Positions 1-5,119 of a stretch of DNA of 8,280 bases are shown in pieces. The notes beneath the pieces were generated by a model. It saw nothing but the letters and a program-made list of their open reading frames with translations. It ran no database searches and was not told the DNA's origin. This DNA comes from Candidatus Methanofastidiosia archaeon (GTDB lineage Archaea > Methanobacteriota_B > Thermococci > Methanofastidiosales > NM3), in NCBI GenBank assembly GCA_020854925.1, contig JAHKLV010000131.1:1-8280 (forward strand), written 5' to 3'. The position numbers and the translations under genes are program-made. The stretch's first letter is position 1. Each line of letters opens with the position of its first letter.

Positions 1-59
1 AGTCCATCAAGGACCGGCAGCTTGGATACGCCTTTTTTATTTGTGTGAAGAACGCGTAA
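1..59 (+). CDS. Possible 3' end of a plus-strand gene (partial)
   Basis: Frame 3 is open from the window edge and ends in TAA at 57-59, giving a short tail that ends in FFICVKNA. Most of its third codon positions are G or C, as in the neighbouring genes. It would converge on the radical SAM gene, whose TGA occupies 60-62, so the two stop codons would abut. The product cannot be identified from 18 residues. A T-rich run at about 31-41 could instead be a terminator signal, so this call is tentative. Confidence 0.35.
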   Translation, partial: SIKDRQLGYAFFICVKNA

Positions 60-1109
60 TCAAAGAATCTCTTTTTCAACGACGATACGTTCATACAGTG
101 GATATTCCTTGACAATCGTAAACACGATATCCGTGTCTTCTATCATCTCACGAAGCTCCTGGGCTGCAGCCCACGAGGTGAGAATCTTCGTGCCCTGCAC
201 CTCCACCATGTCGTCATCACGCTCAAACGATTCCTGGATGACTGAGAGGACCCCGTCTCGACGCTCAGGGGTGCCTGCCTCGATTTCGCCGCGCACGAGA
301 AGGCCGTCTTCGTCGATGTCTTCATACTTCTTTGCCTCCGTCTGCGCACGGCGCTTGAGGCGCTCCCTGAGCTGTACGCCATCCTTGAAGCGGGACGAGC
401 AGTAATGTACCGAAAGGTCGAGGTCTTTTGTTTCGTTTACCAGGGAGAGTGCCAGCTCTTCGCTACCCATGACGGCGTTCGAGGACGAGGAAAAGCTCAT
501 GCCGAGGCGCCTGAGCGCCGCGCTGTTCGTCTCCGAGTATTCCAGTTCGTTGAGGTTCAGGAACTGGGCCCCGATGTCGTCAAGGTATGCGGCAAGCGAG
601 AGGATCTCCTCACGATGTCCAGGTATGACGGGTATTTCCGCTCCCACGTCCATATCAAACGACATTGCGAGGGACACCTTGTCCCAGGCCCCGTTCTGGG
701 GATGGAATCGTATCTCGTCGATGACCGGTTCAAGATACCCAAGGACGGTGCGGTCGGCAAGGGTGCCGGAGGTATAGAGATGGATATGGTGGCTCTCGGA
801 AAAGGTGTCCTTTAGGAGCGTGGCATACTCGATGGTCTCGTCGGAGACGAGGAGGGGGTCGCCGCCCGTGATGCCGGTGCCGAGCGCCTGCATGGCCCGG
901 GCCTCGGCCAGCACGTCCTCCTTGTCGATTACGCGCCTCTCGTTGGCCCACTTGTGCCACGAACCCTTCCGGTGGGAGGACAGCGGACAGTAATAGCAGT
1001 TGTCCAAACAGGCGCCGGTCATGAAAAGTACGAGCTTAGCACCTTGGGCGCAGAGGGTGCACCCCGTAGGAATCTTTCCGTGATAGGTCTCCCCGGGAAA
1101 GGTGTACAT
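60..1109 (-). CDS. Radical SAM protein, COG2108-like, function unknown
   Basis: This 349-residue protein carries the radical SAM cluster motif C-x3-C-x2-C at Cys34, Cys38 and Cys41, which would bind the [4Fe-4S] cluster that cleaves S-adenosylmethionine. A glycine-rich GGDP at residues 82-85 fits the usual SAM-binding element of the TIM-barrel. A preceding Cys17-x2-Cys20 pair could hold a structural metal or help an auxiliary cluster. The pattern resembles the archaeal group annotated as related to pyruvate formate-lyase activating enzymes (COG2108). I recognise the family by motif and length, and its substrate is not known to me. The ATG at 1109 is chosen because a TATA box is centred about 25 bp upstream and there is no SD sequence, so the mRNA is probably leaderless. 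The promoter is apparently shared with the divergent tRNA-Arg. No partner gene is visible. Confidence 0.85.
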   Translation of the reverse strand: MYTFPGETYHGKIPTGCTLCAQGAKLVLFMTGACLDNCYYCPLSSHRKGSWHKWANERRVIDKEDVLAEARAMQALGTGITGGDPLLVSDETIEYATLLKDTFSESHHIHLYTSGTLADRTVLGYLEPVIDEIRFHPQNGAWDKVSLAMSFDMDVGAEIPVIPGHREEILSLAAYLDDIGAQFLNLNELEYSETNSAALRRLGMSFSSSSNAVMGSEELALSLVNETKDLDLSVHYCSSRFKDGVQLRERLKRRAQTEAKKYEDIDEDGLLVRGEIEAGTPERRDGVLSVIQESFERDDDMVEVQGTKILTSWAAAQELREMIEDTDIVFTIVKEYPLYERIVVEKEIL

Positions 1110-1123
1110 AGGAAGAATGCGAC

Positions 1124-1145
1124 GAAAAGATTTATATAAGTTTTC
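1124..1145. promoter_or_regulatory. Shared divergent TATA/BRE promoter
   Basis: A TATA element at 1131-1139 is flanked by GAAAA (1124-1128) and its mirror TTTTC (1141-1145), so each strand has a purine-rich BRE-like stretch upstream of TATA. The centre is at about 1134.5, 25 bp from the ATG of the radical SAM gene on the minus strand and 28 bp from the tRNA-Arg 5' end on the plus strand. Both distances fit archaeal transcription start spacing. Eight of the eleven base pairs around the centre are symmetric. Confidence 0.75.
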
Positions 1146-1162
1146 AATCTAGTCATGCGCAA

Positions 1163-1238
1163 GCCCTCGTGGTCTAGTGGATACGACGTCAGCCTGCGGA
1201 GCTGAAGATCCCGCGTTCGAATCGCGGCGAGGGCGCCA
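1163..1238 (+). tRNA. tRNA-Arg (anticodon GCG)
   Basis: A full cloverleaf can be drawn. The 7-bp acceptor stem GCCCTCG/CGAGGGC is perfect, the anticodon stem is TCAGC/GCTGA, and the anticodon is GCG at 1196-1198. The T stem is CCGCG/CGCGG with loop TTCGAAT. The discriminator is G and CCA is encoded at 1236-1238. It would read CGC and CGU arginine codons. No intron is present. Transcription probably starts from the TATA box at 1131-1139. Confidence 0.96.
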
Positions 1239-1250
1239 AAAATCATGCTG

Positions 1251-1290
1251 TATTTTTCAATGAGCATCTCTTTTGCTGTTTTTTTCTTTT
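1251..1290 (+). terminator. T-rich terminator after tRNA-Arg(GCG)
   Basis: Downstream of the tRNA there is a T5 run at 1253-1257, then seven T at 1279-1285 and four more at 1287-1290. Archaeal RNA polymerase commonly stops at such T tracts without a hairpin. Confidence 0.55.
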
Positions 1291-1375
1291 GGTTGAAGAA
1301 GACGTGGCTGATGAGAAATCCTGGGAAAAGACCCCCTGTTGTCAGGCATACACGGTGTGCTCTCACGAGCAATAG

Positions 1376-1384
1376 ATATTTAAA
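1376..1384 (+). promoter_or_regulatory. Candidate TATA box upstream of tRNA-Arg(CCG)
   Basis: ATATTTAAA is a good archaeal TATA element. It lies about 88 bp before the tRNA, so a transcript starting 25 bp downstream (about 1405) would have a leader of about 60 nt. A weaker alternative, TATCTTTA at 1431-1438, has the spacing expected for a direct tRNA start. The sequence alone does not decide between them. Confidence 0.4.
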
Positions 1385-1413
1385 GCAAGGTCAAGATATC
1401 CCCCTGTGCCCCA

Positions 1414-1453
1414 TACGGCACCGGCAAGGATATCTTTACCTGCCGGCACCGTA
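1414..1453 (+). repeat. Imperfect inverted repeat before tRNA-Arg(CCG)
   Basis: The arms at 1414-1426 and 1441-1453 pair at 11 of 13 positions, with two mismatches in the middle, around a 14-nt loop. The octamer CGGCACCG also occurs as a direct repeat at 1416-1423 and 1444-1451, 28 bp apart. A competing small hairpin, GTGCC/GGCAC, sits at 1406-1421. Depending on the true start site it is either leader RNA structure or a DNA site overlapping the tRNA promoter. Confidence 0.6.
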
Positions 1454-1467
1454 CACGGCGCTTTCCT

Positions 1468-1543
1468 GCCCTCGTGGTCTAGTGGATACGACGTCAGCCT
1501 CCGGAGCTGAAGATCCCGCGTTCGAATCGCGGCGAGGGCGCCA
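1468..1543 (+). tRNA. tRNA-Arg (anticodon CCG)
   Basis: This gene is identical to the tRNA-Arg at 1163-1238 at 75 of 76 positions. The only change is G to C at position 34, giving anticodon CCG at 1501-1503, which reads CGG. It has the same acceptor, D, anticodon and T stems, discriminator G, and encoded CCA at 1541-1543. A T5 run at 1557-1561 is a likely stop signal. The near identity suggests recent duplication or gene conversion between isoacceptors. Confidence 0.96.
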
Positions 1544-1679
1544 TGTTCTATTTGAATTTTTCATTCTTATAAGAATATATTTCTCATTTAAATATAGGTA
1601 TTCGGGATTAATTATTTAAAAGAAAAAAAACCTGTAGATATGTCCCGATTTTAAGGGCATCACCCAATACGCCCCCTTT

Positions 1680-1709
1680 TGAAATGGGCCAAATGTCAGA
1701 CCCATTTCA
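1680..1709. repeat. Perfect 9-bp inverted repeat
   Basis: TGAAATGGG at 1680-1688 is mirrored by CCCATTTCA at 1701-1709 around a 12-nt loop. Neither strand carries a T run straight after it, so a terminator role is not supported. It could be an operator or an RNA stem. Confidence 0.6.
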
Positions 1710-1725
1710 TTTACAATATTGTACC

Positions 1726-1777
1726 AAAAAAGAGAGGATGGCATGGTTGGTGGTCAAGAGATAGGCACCATCCCCTC
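1726..1777 (-). terminator. Hairpin plus T6 terminator for the HdrD-like gene
   Basis: Read on the minus strand, arms 1777-1768 and 1741-1732 form a 10-bp stem with one G-U pair, followed at once by six T (1731-1726). It starts 78 bp after the stop codon of the HdrD-like gene. An inner TGGTG/CACCA pairing is also possible. Confidence 0.65.
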
Positions 1778-1790
1778 ATAGATGGATGTG

Positions 1791-1845
1791 GCACGGTAAC
1801 ATACGGATATGTCTATAAAAATATATCGATACCCTTCTACCGTGC
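1791..1845. repeat. Perfect 8-bp inverted repeat around an AT-rich box
   Basis: GCACGGTA at 1791-1798 is mirrored by TACCGTGC at 1838-1845. The 39-bp interval contains a TATA-like element at about 1814-1829. The right arm lies 10 bp from the stop codon of the HdrD-like gene. Confidence 0.55.
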
Positions 1846-1854
1846 AGTGGAGCC

Positions 1855-2970
1855 CTATCGCTTCATGGCCTTGACAAGCAGACTGGCGATGTCTTCCACC
1901 GGTATGCCCTCTTCTCCTTCAGACTCCTTGATGCCGTCAAGATGGTGCTTGCAAAACGAGCAGTAGGTGGCAAGGGTGTCAGCACCCTGGCTCCGCTCAA
2001 GTGAGACCTTACCGACAGCCCCCGATATCTCGGGATAGTTGGGTTTGGCACCAGCCGGAGCTCCGCAGCAAAACACGTGCTCGTTCTTTATTTCCTTTAC
2101 CTCGTAGCCTGCGGCGGCAAGAAGCTCGCGCGGAATGTCAAAGAGATCCTTGAGCGGGCATGCGTCCCTGAGGGCGACCGTGCCCGATTGTGGCTCAAAG
2201 GAGAGCTTGCCGGCGTCGTAAAGCTCCTTGTAGACCTGCAGCACATGCTTTACCTCAAAAGCTGGTTTACGGAAGAGTGCTTCGTATTCGGTGCCAAGCA
2301 CCTTATAGCAGGCGGGGCACGACGTGATAATCGTCTTGATGCCCATGGCCTCGAGATACTCGGTGTACTCCTTGGCATACGCGCGCATGTCGTCAAGATG
2401 CCCGTTGTCTATGAGAAAGAGGCCACAGCACCGTTCACCCTCTATGGCACGCGGCGTGATGCCGCAGGCGTTGAGGATCTTCATCGTATCGTGGGCGATA
2501 GAGACATTCTTGAGCGCAATCCAGCATCCCGCCATGTATGCGGTCGTGCTATCGGGGGAAAGAACCATATCCTCCGTAATCCACAAGTCGTTCCTGTTGT
2601 CGTTGGGTGCACCTTTCGGATTGTAAGCGGTAAGGATGTTGTGTGAGATGTGAGTTGTCTTTTGTGGTTCCCGTTCCTGTTCCTGTAGCAGCCCCCGTTC
2701 ACACTGGATGATGGCCATGATGTCAATGCCCGCGGGGCATGCATCGTTGCAGGCGCCGCAACGCGAACAGAGGTAGACGGCGTCATACCCCTCGGGAGAC
2801 AATACCTCCCCCTTCATGAGCGGTTCAAGCTGGAGAATCTTGTTCTGGGGGGAGTAGGCATCATTTTCTGTCACTACGGAAAAAGGACACATGGCACCGC
2901 AGTCGTTGCACTGCAGGCACGTAGCTATCTGGGACAGCAGCATCTGCTGTCGCTCCTTGTCGACGTTCAT
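1855..2970 (-). CDS. HdrD/GlpC-type iron-sulfur oxidoreductase
   Basis: This 371-residue protein has two ferredoxin-type [4Fe-4S] motifs, Cys18/21/24/28 and Cys68/71/74/78, each C-x2-C-x2-C-x3-C-P. Two CCG domains follow: Cys149, Cys181-182, Cys218, Cys221, and Cys271, Cys301-302, Cys337, Cys340. The spacing of the first matches the C-x31-39-CC-x35-36-C-x2-C signature of HdrB/HdrD, which ligates a non-cubane cluster used in disulfide reduction. No signal peptide or membrane segment is seen, so it should be cytoplasmic, perhaps docked to a partner. The likely role is electron transfer or heterodisulfide reductase-like chemistry. No HdrE cytochrome, HdrA/C or flavin dehydrogenase gene lies next to it. 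An upstream in-frame extension to 3090 exists, but ATG 2970 is preferred because a TATA box lies about 27 bp upstream (leaderless) and the extension overlaps the previous gene. Confidence 0.88.
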   Translation of the reverse strand: MNVDKERQQMLLSQIATCLQCNDCGAMCPFSVVTENDAYSPQNKILQLEPLMKGEVLSPEGYDAVYLCSRCGACNDACPAGIDIMAIIQCERGLLQEQEREPQKTTHISHNILTAYNPKGAPNDNRNDLWITEDMVLSPDSTTAYMAGCWIALKNVSIAHDTMKILNACGITPRAIEGERCCGLFLIDNGHLDDMRAYAKEYTEYLEAMGIKTIITSCPACYKVLGTEYEALFRKPAFEVKHVLQVYKELYDAGKLSFEPQSGTVALRDACPLKDLFDIPRELLAAAGYEVKEIKNEHVFCCGAPAGAKPNYPEISGAVGKVSLERSQGADTLATYCSFCKHHLDGIKESEGEEGIPVEDIASLLVKAMKR

Positions 2971-2991
2971 GCAAGATACTAGACTGGTTTC

Positions 2992-3004
2992 ATATAAATA
3001 TATA
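2992..3004 (-). promoter_or_regulatory. TATA box of the HdrD-like gene
   Basis: An AT-only run, ATATAAATATATA, is centred about 27 bp before ATG 2970. With archaeal spacing, transcription would start at or next to the A of the ATG, giving a leaderless mRNA. It directly follows the terminator of the lipoprotein gene. Confidence 0.7.
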
Positions 3005-3006
3005 TT

Positions 3007-3040
3007 CGAAAAAAGAAAAGAAGGCCCCTTAAATGGGCCT
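3007..3040 (-). terminator. Hairpin terminator of the lipoprotein gene
   Basis: On the minus strand AGGCCC (3040-3035) pairs with GGGCCT (3027-3022) around a 7-nt loop that contains the stop codon. A T-rich tract follows at 3020-3007. The stem lies inside the last codons of the gene. Confidence 0.7.
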
Positions 3041-4087
3041 GAAGACAAACTTGAAGAGGCTCTGGGTCCCGGCTGCCACACCGCCACCAAAATAGGCGAG
3101 ATTCCACTGTGCAGATACGGCGCCAGACTCGTTCATGGTAAGAATAACCGTAAGGGTGTCACCGCCTGCGTTGGTGAAGACAAAGGTGGTGGATTCGGGG
3201 AAAAACGGTGCCGTTGCCTCGTTCCACTCACAGAATCCCCCTCCGCAGTGGGTAAAGAGCGTCGCACGCAAGGTGTTCGCATCGACAACGCCGAGGCTGA
3301 GGCTGCTTATCTTTGTCGATGCGTCGACATTCAACCATACGGCGGCGTAGGACTCAATATAGTAGTTGGGTCCAAGGGACGATACTGCTTCATTCCACTC
3401 CATGGTGGTGGTGTAGGCATAGACACCTCCCGCATCGTACTTGCCGTTGAGGGTGACATCAATGGTGCCGTCAGGCTGTTTCGTAAGGGTGTAGGCCTCC
3501 TCCCGGTCTGCATAGTCTATGATGCCCACCAGGTCCCCGTCATCATAATAACCTGAAAAGTACCCCATATAGTGCTTTCCCGAAAGGAACTGCCAGGTGT
3601 ACACGTGCACATCCATGCCCCCTTCACCATCGGATACGATATAGAGGTCGGTGATGCCGGATATGATCAATCCCTGCGGTTTGTAGTGGCCGTACCAGAA
3701 GATGTTATGGAAATTGGGAGGCAGGGTCATTGTTGGTATGGCAGTGAACGTGAAGTAGGTTGGCGGAAGCGTGTAGGTAGGAATATAGGTTGGTGTTGCC
3801 GTTGTGGTATAGGTCGGAGATGAGGTGGTTGTGGGAGCGGCTGTCGTAGGTGCCGCAGTCGTGGTGGGAGCGGCTGTTGTGGTGGGAGCGGACGTAGTCG
3901 GCGGAGGCGTTGAAGTGGGGCATCCCTGATTCGACGGTTCGCCCGGTATGAGCGGACAGGCGTCGTACTCATCCTGTACACCGTCACCGTCGCTGTCGAC
4001 GATGTCGTTTCCACCCATGATGCACCCTGAAAAGAGGGCGGCCGCCATCATGAAGACTAACACTATGACTAATGACCGGGAGTTCAT
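3029..4087 (-). CDS. Secreted lipoprotein with TSP3-like Ca-binding segment and Thr/Pro-rich stalk
   Basis: This 352-residue protein begins with a charged N-terminus, a hydrophobic stretch (residues 6-19) and a lipobox LFSGC ending at Cys22, so it should be exported and lipid-anchored outside the membrane. Residues 31-57 contain DSDGDGVQDEYDACP and a second Cys, the aspartate pattern of thrombospondin type 3 calcium-binding repeats. Residues 58-125 are a low-complexity Thr/Pro/Ala stalk, probably O-glycosylated. Residues 127-352 form a globular domain rich in aromatic residues and beta-prone segments that I do not recognise. A TATA-like box about 25 bp before ATG 4087 suggests a leaderless mRNA, and a terminator follows at the 3' end, so it is a single-gene unit. 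It is probably a cell-surface protein, with binding or adhesion only inferred. Confidence 0.8.
   Translation of the reverse strand: MNSRSLVIVLVFMMAAALFSGCIMGGNDIVDSDGDGVQDEYDACPLIPGEPSNQGCPTSTPPPTTSAPTTTAAPTTTAAPTTAAPTTTSSPTYTTTATPTYIPTYTLPPTYFTFTAIPTMTLPPNFHNIFWYGHYKPQGLIISGITDLYIVSDGEGGMDVHVYTWQFLSGKHYMGYFSGYYDDGDLVGIIDYADREEAYTLTKQPDGTIDVTLNGKYDAGGVYAYTTTMEWNEAVSSLGPNYYIESYAAVWLNVDASTKISSLSLGVVDANTLRATLFTHCGGGFCEWNEATAPFFPESTTFVFTNAGGDTLTVILTMNESGAVSAQWNLAYFGGGVAAGTQSLFKFVFRPI
3715..3916 (-). repeat. Degenerate Thr/Pro-coding repeat
   Basis: Within the lipoprotein gene, units coding for APTTTA-like hexapeptides recur, most clearly at about 3822-3900, giving a DNA run of repeated GTGGGAGCGGC-type words on the plus strand. 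Such tracts change length easily by slippage. Confidence 0.6.
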
Positions 4088-4106
4088 GGTGCTACCTTGT
4101 GCTCAA

Positions 4107-4117
4107 GGAATAAATAC
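4107..4117 (-). promoter_or_regulatory. TATA box of the lipoprotein gene
   Basis: Read on the minus strand, GTATTTATTCC is centred about 25 bp before ATG 4087. No SD sequence precedes the ATG. A small CCTTG/CAAGG hairpin lies just downstream at 4095-4108. The box lies in the short gap after the methyltransferase stop codon. Confidence 0.55.
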
Positions 4118-4130
4118 ATGTCGATGGGTG

Positions 4131-5111
4131 CTACGGGACAAGGACATAGATATGGCGGTCCAGAGATTTGTGCACGCGAATGACAAAGTGGTATTTCTCT
4201 ACAAATCCCAGGCTGACAAAATCGTACGATTGAGGGACCACAATCACCGCACGTGAACGACAGTGCCCACGAATCTCGGAAAACGCCGATGCATACAGGG
4301 AGTCTCTCTGTCCCCCTATGACCGTGGACTTGCCATAGGGCACATCGGTGACCACACTCTCGAAGGAACGCCCGTACGCGGCGCCGATGTCGGTGGCGTC
4401 ACCGAGTACCACGGTACCGACAACGCCATAGTGGGCAAGGTTGCGACGGCAACCTTCAACCATCTTCTCCTCGATGTCTATGCCATACGGCGCAAGGCCC
4501 ATAAGCCCCGCCTCTATAAGAATGCCCCCTGTGCCGCAGAAGGGATCGAGCACCTCGCTTGTGGCGCCCGAAATGTTGACAAGCGCACGGGCAAGGCGGG
4601 GATCAAGAGACGATGGATGGAAAAACGGACGGTGTTGCGGTTTGCGTGCCTGCAAGTCACGTGCCGGCGAGCCCGCCACGACAAGCCCCGTATGAACCAT
4701 CCCGCCGACATGGATGCCGATGATGTGCCGGTCGGGGGTAGCGAGGTTGACCGTGGCGCCAGTCGCGGTGATAATCTGGTCGGAGAGGCGCCGTTCCTCC
4801 GCCATGGCGTTGATGTCCTTGTCCACTTTTTTTACCCGCACGCAAAAGGAACCGGAAGGAAGCGCCGCTTTCAGCCGGGCAGGGTCGAGCTCGCCTTTCC
4901 CCGCTTCTACAGACCCCAGGGCAGAGAGCACAACGTGGGAAAGGGCCAGGCGGGACAGCGTATCGGCGGGCACCTGCGCACACGAAACGGCGAGAAGCTG
5001 GCCCGATGCGAAGGTCACCGACGGCCGTGCGCCGCATGACGACAATAGCTCGAGCGCCTCAGCACTGGCAATGCCCTCGTACGAGCCGTTGAGTAGGAAC
5101 AGGAGGTCCAT
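4131..5111 (-). CDS. trmG10: tRNA (guanine(10)-N2)-methyltransferase, Trm-G10/Trm11 type
   Basis: This 326-residue protein has the two-part layout of archaeal Trm-G10. An N-terminal THUMP-containing RNA-binding half covers residues 1 to about 150. A Rossmann methyltransferase half follows, with the SAM-binding motif DPFCGTGG at 189-196 and catalytic motif IV as TDVPYG at 255-260. The family methylates the exocyclic amine of G10 in tRNA, once or twice. The usual motif is D-P-P-Y or D-L-P-Y; here the second residue is Val. The RPFFHPSSLDP stretch (161-171) is also typical. ATG 5111 follows the birA stop codon after 8 nt, and an SD sequence AGGTGG overlaps the end of birA, so the two genes are probably cotranscribed and translationally coupled. 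Mono- versus dimethylation cannot be told from sequence. Confidence 0.88.
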   Translation of the reverse strand: MDLLFLLNGSYEGIASAEALELLSSCGARPSVTFASGQLLAVSCAQVPADTLSRLALSHVVLSALGSVEAGKGELDPARLKAALPSGSFCVRVKKVDKDINAMAEERRLSDQIITATGATVNLATPDRHIIGIHVGGMVHTGLVVAGSPARDLQARKPQHRPFFHPSSLDPRLARALVNISGATSEVLDPFCGTGGILIEAGLMGLAPYGIDIEEKMVEGCRRNLAHYGVVGTVVLGDATDIGAAYGRSFESVVTDVPYGKSTVIGGQRDSLYASAFSEIRGHCRSRAVIVVPQSYDFVSLGFVEKYHFVIRVHKSLDRHIYVLVP

Positions 5112-5119
5112 GGTCCCAC

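Larger units (their letters stand above)
1544..1854. other. Non-coding stretch with inverted repeats
   Basis: No convincing protein gene lies here. The left half is AT-rich, with TATA-like runs at about 1586-1598 and 1611-1620. The right half holds three inverted repeats: 1680-1709, 1732-1777 and 1791-1845. The middle one, followed by T6 on the minus strand, is a good terminator. An AT-rich box at about 1814-1829 may drive a short minus-strand RNA. Confidence 0.7.

Noticed and set aside
1308..1380. CTGATGA word that could be a C box of a C/D guide RNA
   Set aside because: No convincing D box (CTGA) or paired terminal stem was found at the needed distance.
1019..1619. Short open frames covering the two tRNA-Arg genes on either strand
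   Set aside because: They run straight through the tRNA sequences and have no coding signs.
2971..3090. N-terminal extension of the HdrD-like protein to position 3090
   Set aside because: It would overlap the lipoprotein gene and its terminator, and the TATA box at 2992-3004 lies inside it. The first ferredoxin motif starts soon after ATG 2970.
3735..3920. Repeat block considered as a CRISPR-like array
   Set aside because: The units are short, degenerate and in frame, coding for a Thr/Pro-rich protein stalk; there are no unique spacers.
4263..5039. A 258-codon plus-strand open frame opposite the Trm-G10 gene
   Set aside because: It is antisense to clear methyltransferase motifs and shows no recognisable protein features.
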